From Isoetes taiwanensis (taxonomy: Eukaryota; Streptophyta; Lycopodiopsida; Isoetales; Isoetaceae): a stretch of 64,000 nt of DNA. Under the pieces are notes generated by a model that did no database searches, was not told where the DNA came from, and was given only the letters and a program-made list of their open reading frames with translations. Position 1 is the first letter of the stretch. Every line of letters starts with the position of its first letter. The translations under genes were made by a program, and so were the position numbers. The stretch spans positions 7,063,890-7,127,889 of the forward strand of contig JAJEKV010000030.1 of assembly GCA_021234155.1 (NCBI GenBank), written 5' to 3'. Below, piece after piece: positions 1 through 11,595 of this stretch.

Positions 1-145
1 ATGTCAACCATGCAACCAATTATAACAAAGCTTTTGGCTAACCCTGTTATCGGCCACCGCTTCATCAATGTTATTGTTTGTGTTAAAAAGCAAAGAAAAG
101 AAACGTTTGCAAAAAAGCCTCAAGAAAGCGCTGGGCTTATGGTAC
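1..145 (-). other. Start of the intron after exon 28 of the RME-8-like gene
   Basis: The donor GTACC follows exon 28 at 145. The remaining bases to the window edge hold no exon I can support. The plus-strand open frame at 1-240 is a shadow of exon 28 and this intron. Confidence 0.5.
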
Positions 146-3100
146 CTGAGCACTTAGCAAAATATGTATCTGAGAGAATGCATTTTCTCCTGCTGACTGC
201 AATGGTTCAGAGAGGTTCAAGTTTGACACCACTTTTTTGAGATCCTGCAGGAAATATAGTACTCAGAAGAAGACAATTATTTAATAAAATATAAATAATT
301 TAACTTTCCTAACAAGCCTTACCAGCATCAAGTGGTTCAGGAAACCAACAGGATCATTGATTGCGTAGTTCGGAAATCGTTCACTATCCAGCAGGTTTTC
401 CAAGTAAAAAGGAGCGGTAAAAAGAATATCTGCTCCAAGTATCATCCAGAAGATATTGAAAGATATTAAGAAGTGTACCAAGAGGCAAACACAAACACAA
501 ACCGAAACACAAACACAAATTTTTCAAATGTCTTCTACTACTGTTGGGGCTGTTGGCTATGTTCCTCATTCCTAATATTATTGCCAGCAAGGGACTTCAC
601 ATATTTCAACAAATTATATAGATCCTACAAAACTGTCATATCCATGGCTATGATCTTAGTCACCTGCTTGGTAACAGTTAGGCATGACAAATAATGATAT
701 GCGCAACTATATACACATAGCAATTGCCTTCTGCTCAGAAGATAAAACTGTAACTTTCTTAAGCACGTCGACTCCAAGTTAGCGATATGAAACCCAAGAA
801 TTTCTAAGTCGATTGATTGCAAAAGATTCAAAGAACAAATGTGATAAAGGACATAATTTCAGGCCAAGAATTGCTTTTACGGGCTGTAAATGAATGGATG
901 AATTACTCAACCTGTTAACTCTGGATAAATTAAAGGCTCCTTTGGAACTTGAATGTACAATGCCAATGGATCTGTACTCCGAAACTTGACATAGGGTTCT
1001 AACTCATTTGTAAGGTGGTCAATCAGTCTTTGTTTCATGTCAATATTCCATATAACTTCAGGTGTGTTCTGTTCCAAGTCAATAAGCTCGCAAAATGAAT
1101 CAGGGCCCTGTCATAAGATAGGACTAACATAAGTATTAAGTAAGATACATTATATTAAGTGAATTCAGGCAAATATATGCTTACCTCAGACAAGAATTTC
1201 AAAATCATGCCTTCAGGAAGATATAGCCGGAGGATGCTATCATGCAAAGGCTGCAAGGCCAAGTGCTCACTTTCGCGAGGATTTGCATCCTGTGAAAATG
1301 TTGGTAATGTTATCAATATCATGTATATTGGAAACTGAATAGTGGGGCAGAAGCAAAAATCCGAAATTACCTGGTGAAGATGGGTGTAGAAAAGAAAGTT
1401 GGCTATCAAAACCCTATCAGATTCAATGATGTCCCCCTGTAAGAGCTTCCATAAAAGGATTTCAAAAGCACCTAACTTGTACAGTTTTCTCATAGCAACC
1501 TTGTTTGCCTTTACCAAATATAGCACAATCTCCAATATTCTGGAACAGGCAAATAGGAAGCCACATGAGCTGTATGAAGGATATATATGTTTAAGATGGC
1601 ACCAAATATTGGAAGCAATCGTTACCTTCCAAAAGCAGGTGTTTTTGCTCGAAGAAGTGCTTGAACAAGGTGACAAAGGACCTCCTCCTTGCAAAGTTCC
1701 ATACATGCTAGTGAAGGTGGGAAAGTCTCAATGGGACTCTCACTACCTGACAACCTAATCAGATCAAAGATCTTATTAGAAAACAGTGGAAAGGAGAAAA
1801 GGCGCTTGCACGAATCTGATAAAGATTAACACCTTAAAAGAGCTTCAACCAAGTCCAGCGCTAAGCCCAACTGAATTTTGCTTGGAACGCTTTCATCCTG
1901 CCATTTTATTGCATCCTTTGCATCCAGGCTTCCATCCATCACTGCTTTGCCAAGAACTTCACGGGACCTCCCAGAAGGCACACGTACCAACCTAAATTCA
2001 CCATTAATGCCTACAACAGTAACTGTTTCAACTGCACCACTCGAATTTTTAGGACTCCAAGCATCACATTCAAATGCATCAGATTCCTCACAGCACTGCA
2101 CCAAATTGATTATGAGACAAAGAATTAATAACTTTTCTCAAGACTATGGGTTTACAAGGTCATCAACCTTACCTTTGCTAGAGAGAGGACCATAAATGAA
2201 ACTAGTACACTTGTGCCTCCAGCACGAACAAAACGAACTACATTCTCATGGCCAACTTTCTCCATGCTTGCCAGCAAGAACACAACCAATTTGAAAATAA
2301 ACACCTGGTGTTCTGATTCAAAAACTTCACGGAACATTCCAACTGCTGTCTGTGAGGTGGGAATTTAATGTTAGGGTTGATTGTATGTTTGTCAATTTTG
2401 TACAAATGACAATGGGCAAAACTATATACAAACCTCAATGACATTGAGAGTATCAAAAGTAAAGGAAACCTCGGTAGAATGCCGCTCATAAATCCAAGTT
2501 AAGGCATGCACTGCCAACCGAGGATCAAGTTCTGGAAGGTTGCTGTGCCCAAACAAAGTAGTGAAACTGAGAACCAAAGCATGGAATATGGATTGGAAAA
2601 CAGGCAACGGATCCCACAACTGCCAGCAAAGAAAGGTGAACATAAAGGCATCATCAATAATCATAAATAATGCCATACACTGGTAAATGGCATAATTGAG
2701 ACATCCAATTCATATGACACCCTGTATACTGTACCTTCCAGAAAAAATCTGGTGAGTTGTGATGAAGATGGTCATCCACCAGGAGCTCAAGATGTACACC
2801 TCTAACAATGGATGCTGTAAATGCAACAGTTTATAAGTCCCAAGCTTATTGGGAGAAACAAACGGGAAGGAATGTAGTAAGCTTGCCTCCGCCTTCACTT
2901 GTAGGGGAATAGAACAGCTTAGAATCAACATAGTTGTACATGAGACTGCGATTTGCTTTTGATGCAGCATTAAATGCATCCACTTCACTTTGCAGAAACT
3001 GTAAGTTGTATTAATATCAGCAGTTGGCAAGCAATAATAGCAAACTCAGTAAAGACATTATCCATGATTCACAACATGCAAGCACACAGATCAAAGTTAT

Positions 3101-6100
3101 CAGATCTAAAATCATTGGCTACCTTTTGCAGTTCTATCCTTTTCTTTTCATTCCATACTAGAACTGGTGTCTCAAATGTATCTCTTCTCAATGTTTCTAG
3201 AAGGTCGACCCAGGCCACAAGTCTATTTTGCGATACATCCTGCATAAACCAAAAAAATATCTTTTCAAATACCTCACCAGTGCTAGTGGCAGTAAAATCA
3301 GATAGCATCTTTAGGCCTAATTGGTTATTGTCAAGGATTAAGTACTTTTTTTAGGTCCTTGGCTTGAATTCTTAAAAATTAAGCCCAAAGGTTCATGAAC
3401 TGACTTAATCAGCTCCCTGCCTCTAGGCAAGTGGACAAGCAGAGCACCAAAGATATGGATCTTAATTTTTATTTCTTTTCTTTCTTGCAGGTTCTCTTTA
3501 CCTTTTGCTAGCATGTAATATTCTAAATTAGGTTTATTTCATCATCTACATGGTGGCTTCAGAAGCACCTATATCTCTAAAAACGTATGCAGGGACAAAA
3601 GACAAATAGGTTAAAAGTAACACAATGTTCACATGCTGCCATGCATATAGATGACTGTACAACCACCTTACAAATATTTGGGCATGAGTTTCTTTAGTTG
3701 CTTCAAAGGAGTTGACACATTTCAACTTACCAATATCTAGGAAGTTAAATGTACCACTTTCACGAGCTTTATATAGACCCATATATAGAATTTACGTATC
3801 TTGCTTCTAATCTTTCTAGTATAAGTGATTCCCCAGTTTCTGTTGTTTGGCTTAGAACAAAACAAAAATCATATTGCCAACTACAATCCGGATCTTGTTT
3901 TTCTGAAATTTTCGTGGACATCCAACAACAAACTGCTGCATAAATTATTACCACATCATTGATGAGTGCTTTTGAAACTTTTGAAGCATAATACTGCATA
4001 GCCCCCTGGAAAGCACAATGCTTGATTAGCTAGACTTGAATATAATTGTTGTTTTGAATAAATCCTTGCAGAATGACAAGCAGCATCCTAGCATGCCTCT
4101 ATTATTAAAATTATTGCCTTCATTGATCTAGTGAAAAAAAAACTACACAATCAGCTTTAGACAATGCGCTTTCATGTATTTGATGTTCTCCTCGCGCCCT
4201 AATATCATAGCCTTAGTATGCTGTAGGCATTGAAGGGAGAGATACAAACCATTGGAAGTACAGATTCAACAAGCTTCCTTGACTCCTGGTTCCCTTCCAC
4301 CATCAAATAAACAAGCTCCCCACTCACTGATTTAATTTCATCCATTTTCGAGAAAATTGCATTCTTAAGGTGCAAAAGCACAAGACATCGCCCTAGACAC
4401 ATCTTCTGCAAGAAGAAAGTATGAATGCAGTTCTATTAGAGCTACTTAAGACCTGTGAAGCACCAACATGAGCGAAGAACTAATGCTAACCTGCAGATGA
4501 TTGGATAAGATTGGAGATGCCTTTGTTAAAAGCAGTTTCAGGAAATTCGCAATGCTGTGAATATATGCCCTCATGTAAGCCTCCATTCAAAAAACAAAAC
4601 TGCCATAGACCATAGACACTAACGTCCAAGTTCAAAGATTTACCTCAGGCAGATTACAGGGCTTGATGACCGGGATATATCACAGATAACATCTACTACA
4701 GCGATAATTGACGATTCAAATGTCTGAAAGCATTTCAACGTTACACGATTAAAAATAAATTTTACAGGTCGTCATGAATGTGTCAAATGACATTACCTTC
4801 ATCCAGGCACGAGGAGCATCACCTTCAAGAGATGTGATGAATGCACTAGATAACAGTTTCAGAATAGAATAAAGCTAGAAAGGGATATCAGAAAATAATC
4901 AGACTCTATAAAAGGGTTATCAATATGATTTCAAATACATGTGTACATCTAAGGTCAACTCTATTCAACACCTTTATCCTCCGTCAAGCTCAGAAACAAT
5001 ATGCTCGAGATGTTAACTTTCTTTCTTCCTTACTTTCCAGTTAAGATATTTAGAACTGCTTAGATAACTACTTTGGAATGCATTAAACATGATGGAGGCG
5101 CACATATTATGGCAGCAGTACAACCTAAGAGCGAAACGCATACAAAACCAGGACTGACCTGAAGAGTGTTCTCTTCTGCAAGGAAGTAAGTTTGAAGAGA
5201 AGAAACAAGCTGCTGTAAATTTTCGACAGAGAGCATTGTTAACTTGTTCAAAGTCTCTTGCTGTTGAAACAACAGATAACTGTCAGACAAAAGATATGGA
5301 CATAATGAACACGCATTCAGAGCAATGCACGCATGAAAAGGTATGGAATGACAAGCTCAGTTGATCACCTTTTGGATAACAGCATCTACCATCCCTGGTT
5401 GAATAGCAAATTTTATGGCAGTATTTAGTGCCGAGGTAGCAGCATACACCAGAATTGCATTCTTCGAGCGTACACACTAGCAATTTGGTGGAATGAGATC
5501 GTGAATAAAATGCATAAGTTTGTTGAAACATGTTAAAAGATGAAAGAAAACAACTGAATTGTCAAAATGTAAAGCTTTCATAGGCCAGTCTAGCCACATA
5601 TATATAGGTGCCACATTGTCCAGGTCATCTTATTAACATCTTAAATAACCTGCCATCATATAAACATCCATGTTTGCACGGCGAAAGACTTGGAGACTAC
5701 ATGCAATGTAAGGAATTCCAATACATACTTTGCTGATGAATAGTGACTCCAGCAGAGTTTTGTTGCAGAGTTGAATATCCAAAAATAGCGAGAGCAATCT
5801 CAAATCTCTTAGCTAAAAAGTGAGCTTCGGAATGTTTTCTTGTGAAAGTATGCTGGTCCACGTGAGGAATTTCACCAAGATATATTAAGACTGTTACAGA
5901 TTAGACTTCTGAGATAGAGATTTGGATCAGCATATGAGGGTTTATAGCCCTGTGTGGACCTTGCTTTTAAGTCCATAAAAACTCTTGTTAAGCCTGCACA
6001 CCCGACATTCATTGGCCTGAAAGAATAAGGACTTGAGACTGATGCATGTAGACCTCTTCATGGTGATCTCCATTAAGAAAGATAAGGTACCTTACTAAGA

Positions 6101-9100
6101 GCTGACTTATCTTTGGCACTGCTAAAGCTTCAATTTGGGCTGCCTCACTAAGACTTGATTTGGAATGGCTCCTCAACAAAATCAGGTAGATGCTTCTTCC
6201 CTCTCCGTCAATTAACTTATCGGCATAGAAGAGTCTCCCACAAAAATGCAGTTTTACAAAGACTTGTATTGATATAACTTGTGATAACTTCTGGTTTTTC
6301 AAGGCATTAAGACATTCATTCATCATACAAAACATGCTATGCTCTATGACAATTTAGCGTCTCCTCCCATGAACTACAGATTAAACAGGCCAAACATCCA
6401 GAGATAAGATTGAATGGCAAAGAGGGCATGGAAGTTATGACGTTTACCCATCCTAAGTTTCAGCCTTTAGGTTTTTAGAACTTTTACTTTGGTTTTGGAA
6501 AGATATCCCTGGGTGGCACGTGATTATAATCTTTTGGTCTCGTAGAACAAAGAGTCTCCAGAAGATGTTAATAAGATCTTTCTTTTCTTGAATTATAAAA
6601 AGAAGGCATAAAAGTGGATTAACAAACAATAACTCAACATCCATATTAAGTCATGCATGTGGTTTATACAACACCATAATGTGAAGACAAGGAACTACCT
6701 GAAGAAGAGCTGATGCAACTTCTGGTGATGTCTTCAAGGCATCAAAACAGGTTCTTGATGAGAAAAGCCTTTGCAATGCAATGCAGCAAGTTGTGGACCG
6801 GACGAAATCCTGGGCAGCAAACCCTGTTGGATTCATAAAGGTTAGCACATATGCACAAGAATACCACTACGAACTAGAAATCAGCATGCCAATATAGGTG
6901 ACATAACTTTAGCACTAATATGCAACACCTATAATTCTGAACGTACATTCTCTGAGAAGTTCCGCAATTGCTTGGACAATTTTCGGATCATTGAATTGCG
7001 AGTCTCCAAACTGGCGTTCATACTATGTTTGTTATGAACTGATCAACATGCTACAAACAGGAGAACAAAATGAACTTGTACTTACTGGTACGTTACTTGA
7101 AAACTCCTTCAGTGAAATATGTAAAAATGCTTGGTCTTTACCAGAATTATATGCAGCCATGAAACGGTTTAAATAGTATGATTCATGTTCAGCCTGCTCC
7201 AAAAACACAGAAATTAAGTACTAGGAAAAGGCAGTGATAAAATCAAAAGACAATCCTCATCAGTTTCTTTTTAGTGCTTTTTGCATTGAACCTCCAGGCA
7301 AGACTTCTGGATGCCTCCTACCTGATATGATGCATGACACTGATCTGGCACCATATGGCGGAAGAAAGGAACTAGATGCATGCAGAACTTTGAGCCCTTC
7401 GCCATTCCAATAGCATCTGCTAGAGATGCAAGAAAATCTCCTCTATCTTCAATCATATATTGTGTTGGACGCCATGACCTCAACTCTAGAACCACCTCAT
7501 TTGTGTTTTTATCACTTACGATAAGCCCTAAAATATCGTTCAAGCTGTTAAACAACGGAAATTTGTGGCAGTTAAGGCTCAAGTTTCATCAATAAAAGCC
7601 ATGCTTTATATTCAGATTTAACTGTCTGATTACCTGTGTGCTCCAATAATTTCATCGCCCGATCTTTCTATAAGGTATTCTTTAGTGATTGAGACGACAC
7701 GATAACGAAGTTGTTTCTTAGCTTCCAAGTGTTTGGTCACATGGAATTCGTACAATGTTGAAGATGTTTTCTGCCAAAAAAACAAGGAACAATTGACGTT
7801 AAAGCTAAGATTGCTGCAGTGTCAGAACATGTGGACTTACCAGCTTTCTCAAGTAGGTCGAAACATTTTCAATCATGGTTGCAGTTGTTATTTTCCCAAT
7901 TTCAATCTCCCGATTCAAATAAACCTGCAGCAAACTAGCGACTTTAAGCTCATTTATTAGATCCTTCTGCCAATAAGATAAATGGCAACAGAATGTTGGT
8001 TGCAATGTTTTAAGATGCCTGGCTAAGGTCATTCTCACCAATCAGTTGCTTACTTATATGAGGAACAGAGAGGGGAGAAGGGGAGGCAATTTTCCATGAT
8101 CCTTGTTAACCAACTAATGTACCTATAAGATGTGAAACAGAACATACGAACCTGCATATTATGTTTCAAAGAGGTCAAAAATGGTTGAGAATCTTTTAAG
8201 GTGAGCCTTAGTATACGAGATTTGAGATATATCAACACTACGTGCTGATCATCAAGAAGGGTCCGAATTTTCAGAATGTCATGAAAGTTGACCTTTTTTG
8301 CAGGGTTCACCTGAAATTAGTATATGCAAGCCATATGTTACACCTTACAAATTAAGCACACAGCAACATGTGCAGATTAAATTACAAAACAAATACCTTG
8401 CGACGCTCCTGACGAACACCAACATTCACCATCTTCACAATTGATACACTTCGAACCCGAAGAACCGTATCAATAAGCCCACCTTGTTGATGGCTGTGTT
8501 TCTTGGAAAGGAAATCTGTCCCTGTTGTTTTAAAACAAGCGGCCAATTATGACATATACAAAGTTAAAGACACAGGTATCATGTATCTAGAAAGTTTGTC
8601 TCAAAATAGTGGAACCCTTTAATATCTAGCACTGGGATTTGTGAGGGTGTCCTTATGAGTACCAAGAAAATTGCTTCAGCATAATTGTTAGTGGTCTGAT
8701 AAGTCACATTTAATCACAGTCATATGCTATTATTACAAGGAACATTCCTAGGCTATGATTTAAGTCTCTGAGTGCCAAGTCATTTACTTTTGAAAAATAC
8801 AAATATTTTGAAACTTGATAGCCCAATTCCAAGCGGGATCACAGGAACATACCAATTCCATTTAGATCATCAAGCTTGTTAAGCAGGGCAGTGAGAAGAG
8901 CAGATCTGGAATCACACCACAAGCGCAATGTCTCCTCTTTCCCATTGGATTCAGAAACATCCAAGGTCAGTTCTGTTGCATCTTCTGATGATGGAAGCAC
9001 ATTGCTTATTTGCTCAAAATTATATTCAATAACTGGCGCAGTCTGTGCTCCTGAAATGCTTGCAAGGGAGAAACTATTCTCCAAAACTTTCAATAGTTTG

Positions 9101-9165
9101 GCACCCCCTTTCACATTACGACTTCCAGCCCCTCCGTGCCTTACCAAAAATACATGGTAATCCAT
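146..9165 (-). CDS. GRV2/RME8-like: RME-8/DNAJC13/GRV2-like endosomal J-protein, N-terminal 1250 codons (28 exons, 3' end outside window)
   Basis: Exons read on the minus strand: 9165-8853, 8521-8397, 8310-8152, 7966-7841, 7770-7634, 7544-7322, 7193-7086, 7010-6947, 6823-6699, 5476-5369, 5260-5159, 4874-4797, 4723-4644, 4554-4491, 4405-4250, 4005-3952, 3239-3123, 2998-2899, 2814-2735, 2619-2434, 2349-2173, 2095-1833, 1754-1626, 1539-1371, 1289-1185, 1107-912, 429-323, 244-146. All borders are GT-AG, phases agree, and the 3750 nt contain no stop. The start MDYHVFLVRH has an in-frame stop just upstream. Family landmarks: N-terminal PH-like start, ETPVLVWN (exon 17; family LIWN), a GYF-like stretch (exon 22), NFLFYTHLHQ (exon 24), NTPEVIWNIDM (exon 26; family DTPE.IW) and SERFPNYAINDPVGFL (exon 27). 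RME-8/GRV2 proteins act on endosomes with Hsc70. The J domain normally follows near residue 1300, so it would lie outside. The protein is divergent from the GRV2 I remember; a missed exon in the 5477-6698 intron is possible. Confidence 0.85.
5640..6335 (-). mobile_element. Fossil Ty1/copia reverse-transcriptase fragment inside an intron
   Basis: The intron between exons ending at 6699 and beginning at 5476 carries a decayed copia RT in the same orientation as the host gene. Read on the minus strand with frame changes it gives LNGDHHEEVYMHQ (family: LNGDL.EE.YM.QP), then CRLNKSFYGLK (family: CKL.KSLYGLKQ), then SYADPNLYL (family: S.ADPNLY), then LRDLRLLSLFL and AKYVLEFL (family: FEMKDLG...YFLG and KY...LL). 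Stops and frameshifts separate the blocks and about a dozen residues are missing after YGLK. LTRs were not found. The element is dead and is presumably removed by splicing. A tempting 108-codon open frame here belongs to this fossil, not to an RME-8 exon. Confidence 0.7.
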
Positions 9166-10100
9166 GCTGGCCGGTTCTATATACTTCTCAATCTAATACA
9201 GCTGTTACAATTTGGAGATCATTCATTCCTTTACGTGCCATTGGATTTGAAGTGGAAATAAAATTCGCAATCACAAGCAGGCATGTCCTTTAATGCGTTG
9301 CATCCAGGTAGAAATAAATTTTGCAATCACAGACAAATGCGTTGCATCGATCTCTTGTCATCACCCAGTTACGACTTTAAAAGCTCCAAGGTAGAAGAAC
9401 CCAAAAGCACTAATAACTTTCTTTATAATCTAAGCTCAATTTCCAACCATTTTAGCTCTAATCTGAGCTACCACTCCTATGAGGAAACTGAGAAGCTGAG
9501 AGCTGATTCAAAAGATATTTCCAGCAATGATCACCGGCAAAAAACGATCAAATTCAGCTTGGCAATAGAGAGAAATATTTGCCAGAACCCAGCTCAATGG
9601 AGATGATGACGGGCACCCAGGAAGCCTACATTGCGCGATATAAACTGAAATATAGCTCGTTTCGGAGCGCATGCAATGCAGGTTTAGGCTAGACTGAAAC
9701 CCAGATACGGCAGCCGCAGCATCTAAGAATGCCTTCGACCTGGTTTGGGCTCCCCAAGCTGGATGCAAGGAAACATTCTACGCGTGCAGACGACGGTCAG
9801 AAAGACGCGTGGGAATCCTGGGCAGATCCAGGCCGTTGGGGACACAAGACAGATACTATATTCCAAAAAACGCGCTTTTCTCAGCCATTGCCGACGTGTG
9901 CGGCCAACGGTAGGGATTCAGACGAGCTAGTCTACGTGACATGTCGTAAGCGGCTGAGGTGGTGCCACGTGGTGTGAAATTAAAGGCCGCCATGTGCTGG
10001 GTCCTATATTACATGTATGTGGAGGTTAAGGCAAAAAATTAAGCAAAAAATTAAACAAACCGAAACAAGGGCAAAGAAGGGGTTGTATATATTTTTTTTT
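9166..10100 (-). promoter_or_regulatory. 5' flank of the RME-8-like gene with G-box/ACGT motifs
   Basis: This stretch lies upstream of the start codon at 9165. A perfect G-box CCACGTGG sits at 9965-9972, with further ACGT-type cores near 9893 (GACGTGTG) and 9933 (CTACGTGAC). No convincing TATA box or transcription start was identified. G-box/ABRE clusters are commonly bound by plant bZIP or bHLH factors; their role here is inference. The small open frames in this stretch have no recognisable similarity. Confidence 0.35.
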
Positions 10101-10964
10101 TCATCTTTTAAAAGGGGCTGGTTAAATTAAACAATTAAACGTGGGGGATTTATTCATGGCACATATTTGCATGGCCTGTAAGGTCCCAAACGTGATGGCT
10201 TGTTCAGTGTTAGCCATTCTCAGTATTGGGCATTTCGTGGAGGCCATTTCGGACCGCCACTTGCCCCGTCTCACTCCAACCATGTTTGGATCTGCTGCAT
10301 CAACCTTGCCTGTCTTTGGGTCCCTTTCCTTCATCTCACCCATGTCCTCTCATCCTATTCCCTTTTCTTTGTTTTATTTCCCAGATCCTTGGCGCCTTGC
10401 TCGGCTTCACCCCCTGGTGGTTACACTATATGTTCAGTTTGTCCTCATTCGAAAAGAAAAGAAAAGAAAAGAAAAGAACAATACAACTAAAGAATTTGTC
10501 TTCCTCACACAGATATCTAATGTTATATTGTATCTACAATAAAGGCCATCTAACTGCCTCTGGTTTGACACTGTTGGTTGTTCAATGGTCAATGTTTCAA
10601 GAGGAAGAAAATGGAACAACAAGGTTCATACTTTATCTATTATAATTTTGGAGAAAGAAAACACAGTTTTGGCACTTTTTCTTTTTTATTGAGAATGCAA
10701 CCACGTGTGATTGTGGAAGTGTGTATATGCATTATAAATGCTACAATATTAGAGAAAAAGATGCGAACTTCATTATTTGATTCTATATCAACCGCTTTTA
10801 GGTTGTGAACTTAGATGATGTCAACATTTCTAAGTGATGCAATATAGCTGGGCCTGGTAATTTTGGGTACATACGAATAAACCTACAGTTTTTTGATGCA
10901 TTCAAGTATAGCTTCTTACATCCCATATAACTACATATGGCCAATAGTCTTTTAATGAGTAAAA
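10101..10964. other. Gene-poor AT-rich spacer
   Basis: Several overlapping open frames of 70-140 codons occur near 10141-10645 but overlap in all frames and show no domain. The only definite structure is a (GAAAA)5 run. I see no gene. Confidence 0.4.
10451..10478 (+). repeat. (GAAAA)n microsatellite
   Basis: Five and a half perfect GAAAA units in a row. Confidence 0.9.
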
Positions 10965-11330
10965 AAATTTTTTTTTGAAGGATCAAATTAATTAACATTA
11001 ATATAGAAAAAGTACAAGATGAGCGATACTAGGGTACTCCCGCCCACCCTGGGGGGAGAGCCCACATGTCATGTGCCTACCTATGACTCATGGCACAAAC
11101 CTACCAATACTGTCTACAATGAGAAGGGTTCTTTCCCAGACCGCTGCCTTGAACTGCTCTTTCCGAGGGGACGCTAGGTAAGAAAGATATAATTTATATC
11201 TTAGCTGCGGGACCAAAACCCCAGGCTGCATCTCCTCATTCCTAAACACCTTCATGCGCCGTCGCCTCCAAATGAGCCAGAGCAACCAGGCTTTACACAA
11301 ATGGAAGGCCAGACTCTGGGGCTGGGACCA
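10965..11330 (-). mobile_element. 5'-truncated LINE, 3' end with A tail
   Basis: On the minus strand 11300-11088 encodes a stretch beginning KAWLLWLIWRRRRMKVF, typical of the tryptophan/arginine-rich end of the reverse-transcriptase zinc-binding (zf-RVT) region of plant L1 elements. It is followed by an AT-rich tail and, at 10968-10977, a T run on the plus strand that is the element's poly(A) on the minus strand. Everything upstream of the last ~90 codons is missing, as expected for 5'-truncated target-primed insertion. Target duplications were not resolved. Confidence 0.6.
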
Positions 11331-11422
11331 CCCGCTTGACTTTAAGAAAGAAACTATCTAACACTCTGGGGCTGAGTAAAAATTGACACCTTGACTTTAA
11401 GAAAGAAACTATCTAACACTAA
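11310..11422 (+). repeat. 58-bp direct duplication
   Basis: A block beginning CTTGACTTTAAGAAAG and ending CTATCTAACACT occurs at about 11333-11364 and again at 11391-11422. Each copy is associated with the phrase CTCTGGGGCTG, so this is a tandem duplication with a period near 58 bp. Confidence 0.8.
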
Positions 11423-11595
11423 TTTTTGCAAAATCTTTCAAGTCATATTGCGAAAGCCTTGGCAACAGTAAGGCATGCAAGACAGATTCCCCCCGAAGTT
11501 TCGCTTTTCAGTGAGAAATAGTCCTTCTCTTGCTCGTGGAATTTGTCCCAGCAATAACCCTATCATATACCCATATCATTTTAGCCCTAACAACA

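Noticed and set aside
1-240. Plus-strand 79-codon open frame at the window edge
   Set aside because: It lies antisense to exon 28 of the RME-8-like gene and its intron, with no similarity of its own.
6009-6335. 108-codon minus-strand open frame as a further RME-8 exon
   Set aside because: Its end reads as copia RT (LNGDHHEEVYMHQ) and joins CRLNKSFYGLK downstream. It has no consistent splice phase with the neighbouring exons.
10141-10645. Overlapping plus-strand open frames of 96-139 codons as a gene
   Set aside because: Three frames are open over the same stretch, with no domain, no plausible splice structure and a microsatellite inside.
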